In this document: positions 9,089 through 17,719 of the stretch, piece after piece
Layout of the letters: each line of letters begins with the position of its first letter
Numbering within the stretch: the first letter of the stretch is position 1
Assembly (NCBI RefSeq): GCF_020829665.1
Contig: NZ_JAIVFT010000020.1
Span: 95,023 to 159,022 of the forward strand
Origin: Nostoc sp. CHAB 5824
GTDB lineage: Bacteria > Cyanobacteriota > Cyanobacteriia > Cyanobacteriales > Nostocaceae
DNA length: 64,000 bases
Reading direction: 5' to 3'
The notes under the pieces: generated by a model
Told to the model about the DNA's origin: nothing
What the model saw: the letters and a program-made list of their open reading frames with translations, nothing else
Databases searched by the model: none
Translations under genes and position numbers: made by a program

Positions 9089-9355
9089 ATGGAGATTCAG
9101 TTAATTAATATCGGCTTTGGTAATATCGTGTCTGCTAACCGAGTAGTTGCCATTGTCAGTCCAGAGTCTGCCCCAATTAAGCGGATTATTACGGATGCAC
9201 GGGACAGAGGTCAACTGATTGATGCAACTTACGGTCGTCGGACTAGGGCTGTAATTATCACCGACTCTAGCCACGTAATTCTGTCAGCGATTCAGCCGGA
9301 AACAGTAGCAAATCGTTTTGTCATTTCCCGCGATCATCAAACTGTAGATAATTGA
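9089..9355 (+). CDS. RemA-like DUF370 protein
   Basis: 89 residues from ATG 9089. The sequence IQLINIGFGNIVSANRVVAI followed by RDRGQLIDATYGRRTRAVI is the DUF370 family, which includes the Bacillus DNA-binding regulator RemA. DUF370 genes commonly precede gmk in bacteria, as here. Family knowledge suggests a small oligomeric DNA-binding protein; its cyanobacterial targets are not known to me. The frame extends upstream to 9035, but conservation begins at MEIQL, so I use 9089. Confidence 0.85.
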   Translation: MEIQLINIGFGNIVSANRVVAIVSPESAPIKRIITDARDRGQLIDATYGRRTRAVIITDSSHVILSAIQPETVANRFVISRDHQTVDN

Positions 9356-9524
9356 TTACTAGTGGATTAATAATCTCACTTCTATTTGCACCATATCGGC
9401 AGTACCATGTGAATTAGACAAGTTTTATGTCACCCTTGCTACAAATTATTTAGTCACTAGCGGACTTGGCCAGGAACACAAGACTAATGAATAATATCTA
9501 TTTATTGATTCACAGGTTGAAGGG

Positions 9525-10124
9525 ATGATGCCAGTTTTACCCATCCAGAGTATTGCTACTACCGAAGAATGCTTACATTTAGGCAGGTTGATTGTTTTAA
9601 CTGGCCCCAGCGGGGTCGGTAAAGGCACTTTAATGCGATCGCTCCTACAACGTCATCCGGAATTATATTATTCCGTATCCGTAACGACTCGTTCTCCCCG
9701 TCCAGGGGAAATTGATGGCAAAAATTATTACTTTATCAGCCGCAGTAAGTTTGAACAATTAGTGGCTGAAGGTGAATTTTTGGAATGGGCAGAATTTGCT
9801 GGTAACTATTATGGCACTCCCCGCGAAGCTGTACTTAACCAAATTCATTTTGGCAAGTTGGTAGTGCTAGAAATTGAGTTAGAAGGGGCAAGACAAATTC
9901 GTGCTTCCTTCCCCAGTGCTTTTAGCATTTTTATTTTACCGCCTTCTTTTGATGAATTGGAGAAACGAATACGCTCTCGCGCCCAAGATTCAGAAGAAGC
10001 GATCAGCCGTCGTCTACTCCACGCCCAAGAAGAAATTCAAGCGGCAGATGAATTTGATATTCAAATCATTAATGACGATTTTGAAACTGCTTTAAATGAT
10101 ATTGAAGCTGTTTTGTTTAAATAA
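9525..10124 (+). CDS. gmk: Guanylate kinase
   Basis: Phosphorylates GMP to GDP with ATP. 199 residues, P-loop GPSGVGKGT (about residues 28-36), the guanylate kinase signature TTRSPRPGEIDGKNYYF, and the lid region KRIRSRAQDSEEAISRRL. The start is ATG 9525 or the adjacent ATG 9528, after GAAGGG. The partner DUF370 gene lies 169 bases upstream. Confidence 0.95.
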   Translation: MMPVLPIQSIATTEECLHLGRLIVLTGPSGVGKGTLMRSLLQRHPELYYSVSVTTRSPRPGEIDGKNYYFISRSKFEQLVAEGEFLEWAEFAGNYYGTPREAVLNQIHFGKLVVLEIELEGARQIRASFPSAFSIFILPPSFDELEKRIRSRAQDSEEAISRRLLHAQEEIQAADEFDIQIINDDFETALNDIEAVLFK

Positions 10125-10168
10125 GTTAAGAGTTAGAAGTTAGGAATTTTAACTCCTAACTCCTGTAT

Positions 10169-10188
10169 AGACGCGATTAATCGCGTCT
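10169..10188. repeat. Dispersed ACGCGATTAATCGCGT palindrome, copy 1
   Basis: Twenty-base perfect palindrome centred on GATTAATC, between the convergent gmk and psaL genes. It matches the core of the longer palindrome at 18643-18670. Flanked by TAGGAGTTA-type repeats. Confidence 0.8.
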
Positions 10189-10203
10189 CTCTTTATTTGC
10201 AAA

Positions 10204-10725
10204 TTAACCAAATAAACCTTGAATTAATCCCAGATTGCTAGTCAAAAAGTAAGCAACTACTGCACCACCAATACCACCAATTAGGAAAGAACTGGCAAAA
10301 TTGTTCCAGCTTTCATTAGAATTAAAAGCATCTGTCGGAGGATTGGGTACGGTAACACTAGGGAGTGCTTTAGGCGGATTGCTATTCGCGTACAAGGATA
10401 GGCCCGCAGTAAGAACAACAATCAAGCCAATCGCTGATAGTAACCCAGCTAAGTTCGCATTATCTGTATCCCGCAATGGGCCCAATTTCGCAAAGGGGCC
10501 AAATATCCAGTAACCATGAGCTGCTCCTATTTCTAGCGCACGTCTACCAGCGCTCAGACCTGGGCGATAGGCAGGTAAATTATTAATGAACCACTTGCTT
10601 AATGGAGAAGCATTAATTGGGGTTTCTAGGTTGCCAATCTGCGGATCACGGAATGCGGGAAAAACAACTTCCCGATTTCTGGGGTCGCTGGGAAGATTCT
10701 TTGATGCATCTACTGCTTGTGCCAT
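10204..10725 (-). CDS. psaL: Photosystem I reaction centre subunit XI (PsaL)
   Basis: 173-residue integral thylakoid protein needed for trimer or tetramer formation of cyanobacterial photosystem I. Recognised by the N-terminal DPRNREVVFPAFRDPQIGNLET region, the ALEIGAAHGYW chlorophyll-binding segment (about residues 64-74) and membrane helices around 90-112 and 145-170. It lies 237 bases downstream of psaJ on the same strand, so it may have its own promoter or be read through from psaFJ. Confidence 0.97.
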   Translation of the reverse strand: MAQAVDASKNLPSDPRNREVVFPAFRDPQIGNLETPINASPLSKWFINNLPAYRPGLSAGRRALEIGAAHGYWIFGPFAKLGPLRDTDNANLAGLLSAIGLIVVLTAGLSLYANSNPPKALPSVTVPNPPTDAFNSNESWNNFASSFLIGGIGGAVVAYFLTSNLGLIQGLFG

Positions 10726-10962
10726 ATTTTATGTTAGCCTCTAAATTTAAAATGGTGGCATTTTTATATTAATAATAATTGAGCCTAAAGATGCTTTTTC
10801 ACTGGGAAGTTTAGAAAAGTTAATTTAGCTGCTTTCAAAACTATGAAACTCGTAAGCTGTTCCCAGCATCACGAGTTTCAAAGAACTATTTTGTTAGTAG
10901 TTAGTAGTTACTAGTTAATTGTCAACTAACAGCTTACAAAATTTTTAAATCCTGTCTTCAAC

Positions 10963-11097
10963 TTATGGTAGTGGGTGAAAAAGTAGGTCAGGAAACCAAG
11001 AGTTAAATACAATCAACAAAACAGCTGTAAAAATCAAATTGGCAAAAAGCAAAACTGGGCCCAAGGATAGATATTTCACGAAAGAATTTTGCTGCAT
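10963..11097 (-). CDS. psaJ: Photosystem I subunit IX (PsaJ)
   Basis: 44-residue single-helix membrane protein: MQQNSFVKYLSLGPVLLFAN followed by a hydrophobic helix and the C-terminal FPDLLFHPLP. This is the expected length and sequence type of PsaJ, which contacts PsaF and binds chlorophyll. Too short for most ORF scans. It starts 39 bases after the psaF stop on the same strand, which is the usual psaF-psaJ operon. Confidence 0.96.
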   Translation of the reverse strand: MQQNSFVKYLSLGPVLLFANLIFTAVLLIVFNSWFPDLLFHPLP

Positions 11098-11136
11098 GAA
11101 TCATTCTCCTAAATAAATCAAAAGTTGTCGGAAGGA

Positions 11137-11634
11137 TTAGCGTGGCGAAATAGGGATTTCTGTATCTTTAGCTGTTAATTCGCCAGACGTAAATTCTTTT
11201 ATGGCTGCTAGGGGCCAAGTAAAACCTGAGAGCATAATTGGTAGTGCCTTTGGCACTTCAATGATTACTTCTTTCAATTCCACGTTGCCGCCTTCTTTCT
11301 TGATCGCTTGTAGGTAGGCACGACCTACCCAACCAATCCAACCAGCAATATAGAGAAAGAGAATGCTGGGAATTAGGAAATCACCAGCATGATCTAGACG
11401 ACCATCAACAATCAAGTGGGGGTAACCCTCAGGGCCACACAGCTCTTGAGAATAACGCTCAAATCGCTTGATCCCTGATTCGGGGTCACCTGTGGTATTA
11501 CGGGCGTTAGCTGCTAGCTCTTGAAAAGCGGGATTGTCCCTGCACGGTGTCAAATTAGCCCCTAAAGCTTTTGCTGGGGAGGCAAAATTGAACCAAAGAC
11601 CAATCGCTAAAATCAAAGCAAACAATCGTCGCAT
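11137..11634 (-). CDS. psaF: Photosystem I subunit III (PsaF)
   Basis: 165 residues with a cleavable signal peptide (residues 1-23, ending ASPAKA) that places the N-terminal domain in the thylakoid lumen. Conserved lumenal cysteines occur in LTPCRDNPAF and ELCGPEGYPHLIVDGR, followed by a transmembrane helix (FLIPSILFLYIAGWIGWVGR). PsaF helps dock plastocyanin or cytochrome c6 and stabilises PsaJ. First gene of the psaF-psaJ unit; about 260 bases of divergent promoter region separate it from tsaD. Confidence 0.97.
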   Translation of the reverse strand: MRRLFALILAIGLWFNFASPAKALGANLTPCRDNPAFQELAANARNTTGDPESGIKRFERYSQELCGPEGYPHLIVDGRLDHAGDFLIPSILFLYIAGWIGWVGRAYLQAIKKEGGNVELKEVIIEVPKALPIMLSGFTWPLAAIKEFTSGELTAKDTEIPISPR

Positions 11635-11898
11635 AGAGTTGTTTCCTTTTACTACAAAACAAAAAGTTTTATGTACAAAACGAAGCGGCTTGTACAGTTG
11701 TTTATTTGCATAACTAGGAAGTCATCATACTCTTGGGTGGGAACCGAGTAAAGTTTAAGTAAATAAAAGTTAAAGCTTCTCAACCAAGTCCTTATCGAGT
11801 GCTAAGTGGTGAGTAACGAGTCCTAAGTATAAGAATTGTTGTTGTAGGGTAGTAAAGAGCAAGATTTTGTCTCTACTACTCAAAACTCAGCACTCTCA

Positions 11899-12948
11899 AT
11901 GGCAACCGTTTTAGCAATAGAAACTAGCTGTGATGAAACTGCCGTCGCAATTGTTAAGAATCGTAAAGTTTGCAGCAGTATTGTAGCCTCGCAAATTCTA
12001 GTCCATCAGCAGTATGGCGGGGTAGTGCCAGAAGTAGCGTCTCGCCAGCACTTGGAAACCATCAATGAAGCGATCGCACAAGCCTTAGAGCAAGCCCAAC
12101 TAGACTGGGGAAAAATTGACGCAATTGCCGCCACTTGTGCCCCTGGACTCGTAGGAGCGCTGTTGGTGGGGTTAACTGCTGCCAAAACCCTAGCGATGGT
12201 ACACAACAAACCATTTTTGGGAGTTCATCACCTTGAAGGTCACATTTACGCAACTTATTTGAGCGAACCAAGTTTAAATCCCCCTTTCTTGAGTTTATTA
12301 GTTTCTGGCGGACATACAAGCTTGATTTATGTCAAGGGTTGTGGTATATACGAAACTCTGGGACAAACCCGTGATGATGCTGCGGGTGAAGCCTTTGATA
12401 AAGTGGCGCGATTGTTAAAGCTGGGTTATCCGGGTGGCCCAGTGATTGACAAGTTAGCGCAACAGGGGAATCCCCAAGCCTTTGCTCTACCAGAAGGAAA
12501 AGTTTCTTTACCTGGTGGGGGTTTTCATCGTTATGATGCGAGTTTTAGTGGGTTAAAAACGGCTGTATTACGTTTAGTGCAGCAGTTAGAGAAAGATGGT
12601 GGACAAGTACCAGTGGCAGATGTAGCAGCTAGCTTTCAGGAAACTGTAGCGCGATCCCTGACTAAAAGAGCGATCGCCTGTGCCCTTGACTATGGTCTAG
12701 ACACAATTGCCATTGGTGGCGGTGTTGCAGCTAATAGCGGGTTGAGAAAAAACCTCCAAGCCGCTGCCGTTAAACATAACCTACGCGTCCTATTCCCACC
12801 TCTAAAATTTTGTACCGATAACGCAGCCATGATCGGCTGTGCCGCCGCGGAACATCTATCCTGTGGTCATACATCCCCTCTCACACTGGGCGTTGAGTCT
12901 AGGCTAGCGCTTACCCAGGTGATGAAGTTGTATCACCCTGTTGAGTAG
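11899..12948 (+). CDS. tsaD: tRNA t6A threonylcarbamoyltransferase TsaD
   Basis: 349 residues of the Kae1/TsaD family (old name gcp), which transfers the threonylcarbamoyl group to A37 of ANN-decoding tRNAs. LAIETSCDETAVAIV at the N-terminus is the nucleotide-binding start; metal-binding histidines lie in HHLEGHIYA (about residues 113-121). The GQTRDDAAGEAFDKVAR and GGGVAANSGLR motifs are intact. TsaC, which makes the threonylcarbamoyl-AMP donor, is encoded at 18687. The stop codon runs directly into TTAGTCA heptamers. Confidence 0.96.
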   Translation: MATVLAIETSCDETAVAIVKNRKVCSSIVASQILVHQQYGGVVPEVASRQHLETINEAIAQALEQAQLDWGKIDAIAATCAPGLVGALLVGLTAAKTLAMVHNKPFLGVHHLEGHIYATYLSEPSLNPPFLSLLVSGGHTSLIYVKGCGIYETLGQTRDDAAGEAFDKVARLLKLGYPGGPVIDKLAQQGNPQAFALPEGKVSLPGGGFHRYDASFSGLKTAVLRLVQQLEKDGGQVPVADVAASFQETVARSLTKRAIACALDYGLDTIAIGGGVAANSGLRKNLQAAAVKHNLRVLFPPLKFCTDNAAMIGCAAAEHLSCGHTSPLTLGVESRLALTQVMKLYHPVE

Positions 12949-12980
12949 TCATTAGTCATTAGTCATTAGTCATTAGTCAT
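12946..12980. repeat. TTAGTCA heptamer array
   Basis: Five near-perfect tandem copies of the heptamer AGTCATT, beginning in the tsaD stop codon. This is a typical short tandemly repeated repetitive sequence of heterocystous cyanobacteria. Confidence 0.9.
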
Positions 12981-13019
12981 GAGAGAAGAACTTTCTGTTT
13001 GCTCCAATGCCCAATGCCG

Positions 13020-13122
13020 AATACTTCTCTACGAGAGGCTGCGCCCTAAGCGTAGCTATGCCGCAGGCTTTACGGCAACGCTCAGTACAAGTGCCCAATG
13101 CCCAATGACCAATGCCCAATGA
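13020..13122. repeat. Nostoc-type interspersed repeat and CCCAATG heptamers
   Basis: A GAGAGGCTGCGCC..GTAGC..GCCGCAGGC unit with internal GC-rich inverted symmetry is followed by tandem CCCAATG/CCAATGA heptamers up to the end of the hydrolase gene. Similar GCCGCAGGCATCGC units recur at about 32843 and 33110. Confidence 0.7.
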
Positions 13123-14034
13123 CTAATGACTATTGACTATCGACCGGATGCGATCAGCTACTGCATCCGGCTGTTCCAACATAGCCAGGTGTCCGCAATC
13201 AGGAATCTCCAAAACATTGTCACCACAATATTGGAACAGTCTGTGAAAGCTAGCTAAATGGCGCACATACTTGGGTTCCATAACCTTATCTACAGCACCA
13301 GCCAAAAAATAAACTGGCTGCTTCAATTGGGATACTAGCTCAGGTAAATGATTGATTTCTTCCTCAGTTGTGGAGTCTAACAGAGTTCTCAGAGCTGCTT
13401 CCGGGTCAGCCACAACGAAATCAATCAGCCGCTGACGTGCCCAATAGCGTTCCAAAGGACGTGCCACACTGGCTCTGGTAAACAGCAAATCAATCAAAGG
13501 TACTTGGGACAGCCAGCGCGGGCGGACTTGCAAAAATTTCTGACCCGCCGAGCGAAACTGCTCAAAGGCTTCTTTGAGGTAAATACCACCGCCAGCGTTA
13601 ATACAGATAACTCCCTTAACACACCCAGGTATTTGATCTGCTCCCCAAAGAGCGATCGTGCCTCCTAAGGAGTGACCAATAAGCCAAGCACTGTTAATAT
13701 TCAGCTGTTTCAGGAGAATTGCTAAATCCTGAGCATACGCAGCAGGAGTATAAAGAGAATCGATTGGTGAGCCAACCGTACTACTGGAGATGGGCGTTAA
13801 GCTCAGAGACGTTTCTGCCAGACTAAAATCGGTTTTTACCTGGGATTGGGATTCACCAAAACCCCGCAAATCATAGGAAAGGCACTGCAAATCATCTGAT
13901 AGGCGGGAAATCACAGGTTGCCAATATCCACGGCTATTGAGCCAACCGTGGATAAATACTAAAGCATGAGGGCAGGAAGTGGGAGCCGTTAGCTCATATG
14001 CGTGTGGAACGCCCAAGATTTCAATAGTTGCCAT
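13123..14034 (-). CDS. Alpha/beta-fold hydrolase
   Basis: 303 residues. Oxyanion strand VFIHGWLNSRGYW (about residues 27-39), nucleophile elbow GHSLGG and a C-terminal PDCGHLAMLEQPD motif with the catalytic His, so the Ser-Asp-His triad appears complete (Asp probably in AGAVDKVMEPKY). No signal peptide is seen, hence probably cytosolic. Substrate unknown; members include esterases, haloperoxidases and C-C hydrolases. A second family member at 33721-34629 lacks the serine. Stands alone, with repeats on both sides. Confidence 0.88.
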   Translation of the reverse strand: MATIEILGVPHAYELTAPTSCPHALVFIHGWLNSRGYWQPVISRLSDDLQCLSYDLRGFGESQSQVKTDFSLAETSLSLTPISSSTVGSPIDSLYTPAAYAQDLAILLKQLNINSAWLIGHSLGGTIALWGADQIPGCVKGVICINAGGGIYLKEAFEQFRSAGQKFLQVRPRWLSQVPLIDLLFTRASVARPLERYWARQRLIDFVVADPEAALRTLLDSTTEEEINHLPELVSQLKQPVYFLAGAVDKVMEPKYVRHLASFHRLFQYCGDNVLEIPDCGHLAMLEQPDAVADRIRSIVNSH

Positions 14035-14096
14035 ACTTATATCGTACCCCTAAGGGCAGGTGCGACTAAATACGGAGTGCGAAGAGTCAGGAGTAG

Positions 14097-14120
14097 AGAC
14101 GCGATTAATCGCGTTTGTAC
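14097..14120. repeat. Dispersed ACGCGATTAATCGCGT palindrome, copy 2
   Basis: AGACGCGATTAATCGCGTTT followed by GTAC, one base off the consensus. It lies between two minus-strand genes, close to the 5' end of the hydrolase gene. Confidence 0.75.
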
Positions 14121-14166
14121 AGGAGTTGTTAACTTTTAACTCATAACTCCTAACTTATAACTTTCT

Positions 14167-14886
14167 TCATTTATCCAGCAACCTTTGTCGCACCCCTTCA
14201 GCAATTTTGTGACCCAGATATTCAGGAATGAGGCTTTCATTCGGCCCCAACAAGTAGAGAATTAGCCGTGTACGTCCGCGCCAAACCAGTAAATTTGCAT
14301 TGACTACCAGCAGGTCTTCCTGCCAGATGGCGTACATCACTTTGTAGAATAATCCTGGTTGATTATCGGCTTCAATCATTAGGGCAGGGAGATGAAAGAC
14401 CGGATCGACATAGAACTCAGTTTGTACTTGCTCTAAGCCAGTGTCAAGATTGAATTCTACTGCCAGCATCTCTTCTACCTCAAACCGACCTCCTAAAGCC
14501 TCGCGAATAGCACGACAGACATTTTCTGCGGTTTTCTCGGTCAAAGCTTTACTACCACGAGATACCAACAGTTTGATAAAAACTAACATTGGCGGACGGA
14601 TCTGACCGTATAGACTCAGACCGTGGATAGTCAAGCCATAAGCTGCTAATACACCAAAAATATCGCTGAGGAGAAAAGACTGATTGCGGTAAGCAAAATG
14701 CAGGGCACTTTTACTACCTTCCGGTTTCAGCTCAATAACAGCGCGTCTAGTTTTATAGAGACGGTATGCTAGCCGCAAATTTTGCAGTTGAATCTCACTG
14801 CTGACGAATTGCTCATAAAACTGGGGAAACGCTCGGTTAAAGCGCTTTAGGAGTTCCAGTGTTGAAGATTTTAAACCAGAAGCCAT
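14167..14886 (-). CDS. ACT-domain protein
   Basis: 239-residue soluble protein. Two ACT-like regulatory folds can be seen: residues about 66-125 (FLLSDIFGVLAAYGLTIHGLSLYGQI) and about 165-225 (LMIEADNQPGLFYKVMYAIWQEDLLVVNANL). The second has the D.PGLFYKV pattern found in the ligand-binding ACT pairs of GlnD. The nucleotidyltransferase and HD domains of GlnD are absent, so this is a stand-alone sensor-type protein. Ligand and partner are unknown; conserved in cyanobacteria as far as I recall. Confidence 0.8.
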   Translation of the reverse strand: MASGLKSSTLELLKRFNRAFPQFYEQFVSSEIQLQNLRLAYRLYKTRRAVIELKPEGSKSALHFAYRNQSFLLSDIFGVLAAYGLTIHGLSLYGQIRPPMLVFIKLLVSRGSKALTEKTAENVCRAIREALGGRFEVEEMLAVEFNLDTGLEQVQTEFYVDPVFHLPALMIEADNQPGLFYKVMYAIWQEDLLVVNANLLVWRGRTRLILYLLGPNESLIPEYLGHKIAEGVRQRLLDK

Positions 14887-15355
14887 TGTTAAGGGTAAGA
14901 CTCGCTTGCTTTCGTCACCTGGGGACTAGGGGGCTGGGTGTTGGGAAATTCGGAGATCCTCTGAGGATAAGGGGCAATGAAGACTGGGGGCTAGGGAAGA
15001 ATTTTTCTAAATACCCAATCTCTTGTATCCAATTTACTCCTAAGCTAACGTGCATTTAAGCTTTATACGAGCAATTGCCTTTGCCAAGCAAGAGGGCGAA
15101 CTGAACAGGACGTGATTTTGAATTGTTTATATCCTTACCCTTTTGGTGAATTTTTCCTAGCTTTTACAACAAAATGCTAAAGTTGAAAATGATTGGTGTG
15201 AAACACGCCCTAACTGGCTGTTACCATTGCAAATCCCGAAAACAACCGAAAAAATTTGAGTGTAAAAGGTAGTAAATGGGGTAGCTATGTTAAACGTGAA
15301 TCAACACTCCTGAGAGTGTAAACCAATTCAGTTATACTACCCGAACCACGTTGGC
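14887..15355. other. Intergenic region ahead of a GNAT gene
   Basis: About 470 bases with GGGGACTAGGGGGCTGGG-type degenerate repeats near 14930-15000 and a long A/T-rich leader. No supported gene. It must carry divergent promoters for the ACT-domain and GNAT genes. Confidence 0.5.
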
Positions 15356-15907
15356 ATGGGTTTTTGGAAAACTTGGTTTAGTACTCCTGAATCTGTAGCG
15401 ACAACTAGGACAAACCCCTTTGAAGAGCATAAAGCGGATGCTGTGGGCAACTCCAACCCTAGCAGCATTAGCGATGCTTCTTCAAAGGAGCCTCGCATCG
15501 TTTTTAGTACGGAGCGAGATATTGACCTGTATGAGCTAGAAGAACTCTGTGATGCAGTTGGTTGGTCGCGTCGTCCTCTAAGAAAAGTGAAAAAGGCTAT
15601 TGAGCATAGTTTTCTCGTTGCTTCAATGTGGCAGGTGAGAGGAAACCAAAAGCGGCTCATTGGTTTTGCCCGTGCTACTTCAGATCACGCGTTTAATGCC
15701 ACTATTTGGGATGTGGTGGTTCACCCAGACTTTCAAAGTCAAGGACTGGGTAAGGCACTGATGAAATACGTTCTCAAGAAACTTAGGAGTGAAGAAATTA
15801 GTAATGTCACTCTCTTTGCCGACCCCCATGTTGTAGATTTTTACCGAACTATGGGGTTTATGGCTGATCCGGAAGGCATTAAAGGCATGTTCTGGTATCC
15901 TCACTAG
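15356..15907 (+). CDS. GNAT-family N-acetyltransferase
   Basis: 183 residues. A variable N-terminus of about 45 residues precedes a GNAT fold: LIGFARATSDHAFNATIWDVVVHP, then the acetyl-CoA loop QSQGLGKALMKYVL (motif A, Q/R-x-x-G-x-G/A) and DFYRTMGFMADPEG. The closest type I recognise is the cyanobacterial/plastid GNAT group related to plant NSI-like acetyltransferases; the acceptor is unknown. A shorter paralogue at 20277-20747 shares the LIGFARATSD and ATIWDVVxHP blocks. Confidence 0.88.
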   Translation: MGFWKTWFSTPESVATTRTNPFEEHKADAVGNSNPSSISDASSKEPRIVFSTERDIDLYELEELCDAVGWSRRPLRKVKKAIEHSFLVASMWQVRGNQKRLIGFARATSDHAFNATIWDVVVHPDFQSQGLGKALMKYVLKKLRSEEISNVTLFADPHVVDFYRTMGFMADPEGIKGMFWYPH

Positions 15908-16202
15908 CGCTCAATCAAAATAAAACCCGATTTGCACACGAAAATCAGGTCAAATGGTGAAAATCTATTATTTTGATGTAGTTCTACAAGGTTCAGCCGA
16001 CGAAGGCGCAAGTATATATCTTGTAAAACTAAGTCGGCAAAAAACCTTTATTAGTGTAACAATGTAATCTATCTTGTCTTTGGCAAAGGATAAAAAGATT
16101 AGGCATAAGCCGTCTGATGTGATATAGTTACCTTAATGCTTTTGTAAAGCGCGATCGCTTTGATGGGATAAAACCAAACCACAAAAAGTAGATCAGTCTA
16201 AA

Positions 16203-16276
16203 CGGGATGTAGCGCAGCTTGGTAGCGCGCCTGCTTTGGGAGCAGGATGCCGCAGGTTCAAATCCTGTCATCCCGA
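16203..16276 (+). tRNA. trnP: tRNA-Pro (anticodon UGG)
   Basis: 74-base cloverleaf. Acceptor CGGGATG pairs with CATCCCG followed by discriminator A; anticodon stem CCTGC/GCAGG with loop TTTGGGA gives UGG; T-arm GCAGG-TTCAAAT-CCTGT. No CCA is encoded, as usual in cyanobacteria. It stands alone, with a HIP1 site about 50 bases upstream. Confidence 0.97.
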
Positions 16277-16875
16277 TTTAAGTAATATATTTAACCACTA
16301 AGGCGATTCACTAGAGTTGTCTTACTGAAATGTACAATTAAATTGTAGATTTTTACAGATAAAGGCAAATTGTCTGTTATAGTGTTGAGTTAGCTGTTGA
16401 AGCCTAACAGGCAAATTTCGACTTTAAGCAGTAAGATATTCCTGACACTAAGCTTTGTAGAGATTTGAGAAGATATTAAAGCAAGCGCGATGGAACGATT
16501 GATTAAGTAATAGCGTCACCCGATATTAGAGAAAGCCGATAAAATGACATTTATCATCTCTAAGGTTGAGAGACAGAGAGACTTTTCATTGTTTGAAAAG
16601 ACATATAATAGGCATCTACATTTCGTGGTGAATAGCAAAACGAAATCGACAAAAACACAACTTTAGCACAGTCGATTTTTGAAAACGCTACTATAGCAAC
16701 CCTAAACAGTTGCGGAATATTGGATTTTGACTGTTGACGGTTAACATTCAACCTCAACGCGCACAATGAATTTTTCACAACTGAAATAGATTGCTATATA
16801 ACTAAAGCTAGTTGGTGCTGTGCAAATCCAACCATTTGTTTAATTTAATTGGACTTATTGATGCGAGGAGCAGTC
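16277..16875. other. Long A/T-rich intergenic region before tic22
   Basis: About 600 bases between tRNA-Pro and the Tic22-like gene. Minus-strand frames of up to 72 codons look random. I see no RNA gene or repeat array. It probably holds the tic22 promoter and leader. Confidence 0.5.
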
Positions 16876-17694
16876 ATGAAATCATTTATTCGCTTGGGCG
16901 CAACATTGGGTATAGCTGGCAGTGTATTTTTAACAGGGCTTTCAGGAATAGGCAATCTACCAGGAATAGGCAATCTAGAGGCAGTGGCGTTACCACAAGA
17001 TCAGGTAGTGAAAAAGCTCCAAGAAGTACCTGTATTCACGCTCACCAATCCCAAAGGCGAATTTGTAGTTCTTTCGAGGAACAACGCATCTAAGCCAATC
17101 TCTCAAGTGGGATTTTTTATTAGCAAGCAAGATGCTCAAAAATTCCTTGACAATCGGCTCAAGAAAGAAAACCCCCAGTTGGCAAGTACGCTACAGGTAA
17201 GACCTTTGTCCTTGGCAGACTACTATAAAATAGTCCAAGAAAGCAAAAAGAAATCAGACTCTGTAATTTATACTTTAGTACCGACGCAAGCACAGGTAGC
17301 TTCGGCAACAAATATGCTAAGTCAAAATGGTAAAAAAGGGGAGCAATTCAATGGTATTCCCTTATTTGTACCTAAATTTAAGAAAGATAATAGCTATCTG
17401 ACCATTCCCGTCCCCAACGGCAAAGAGCGGTATATCCCTTTCTTTTTTGAGAAAGAGCAAGCAACGGCTCTGTTAGAGGAATTCAAAAAAGCCGTGCCAA
17501 AGGAAGCAGCCAATACTGAAATTCAGGTGGTGGATTTGTACGGTGTTATGGAAGCTCTCAATAGCAGTACCGACCCTAGTATAAATAAAATTGTTCTCTA
17601 TCCATCGCGGGAGTCCATCAATTTTATTCGCTCGCTTGCACCGAATCAATCTCCAGCTGCCAAGCCTGCTGCTGCGCCCGCTCAGAAAAAATAA
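16876..17694 (+). CDS. Tic22-like protein
   Basis: 272 residues from ATG 16876, chosen because GAGGAG lies directly upstream; a frame extension to 16849 is less likely. Signal peptide about residues 1-36. The mature part (VFTLTNPKGEFVVLS, VGFFISKQDAQKFLD, FNGIPLFVPKFK, IPFFFEKEQATALLEEF) matches the Tic22 family, periplasmic chaperone-like proteins that in cyanobacteria support outer-membrane biogenesis. A tandem 18-base duplication (16943-16978) encodes a repeated GIGNLP/GIGNLE near the signal peptide end. The C-terminus is Ala/Pro-rich and low complexity. It lies 25 bases ahead of prmC. Confidence 0.88.
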   Translation: MKSFIRLGATLGIAGSVFLTGLSGIGNLPGIGNLEAVALPQDQVVKKLQEVPVFTLTNPKGEFVVLSRNNASKPISQVGFFISKQDAQKFLDNRLKKENPQLASTLQVRPLSLADYYKIVQESKKKSDSVIYTLVPTQAQVASATNMLSQNGKKGEQFNGIPLFVPKFKKDNSYLTIPVPNGKERYIPFFFEKEQATALLEEFKKAVPKEAANTEIQVVDLYGVMEALNSSTDPSINKIVLYPSRESINFIRSLAPNQSPAAKPAAAPAQKK

Positions 17695-17719
17695 CGGTTA
17701 TGCACTCCAAGGTTGAGGC

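Noticed and set aside
16560..16778. 72-codon minus-strand ORF upstream of tic22
   Set aside because: Random-looking composition, no ribosome site and no neighbour that would explain it.
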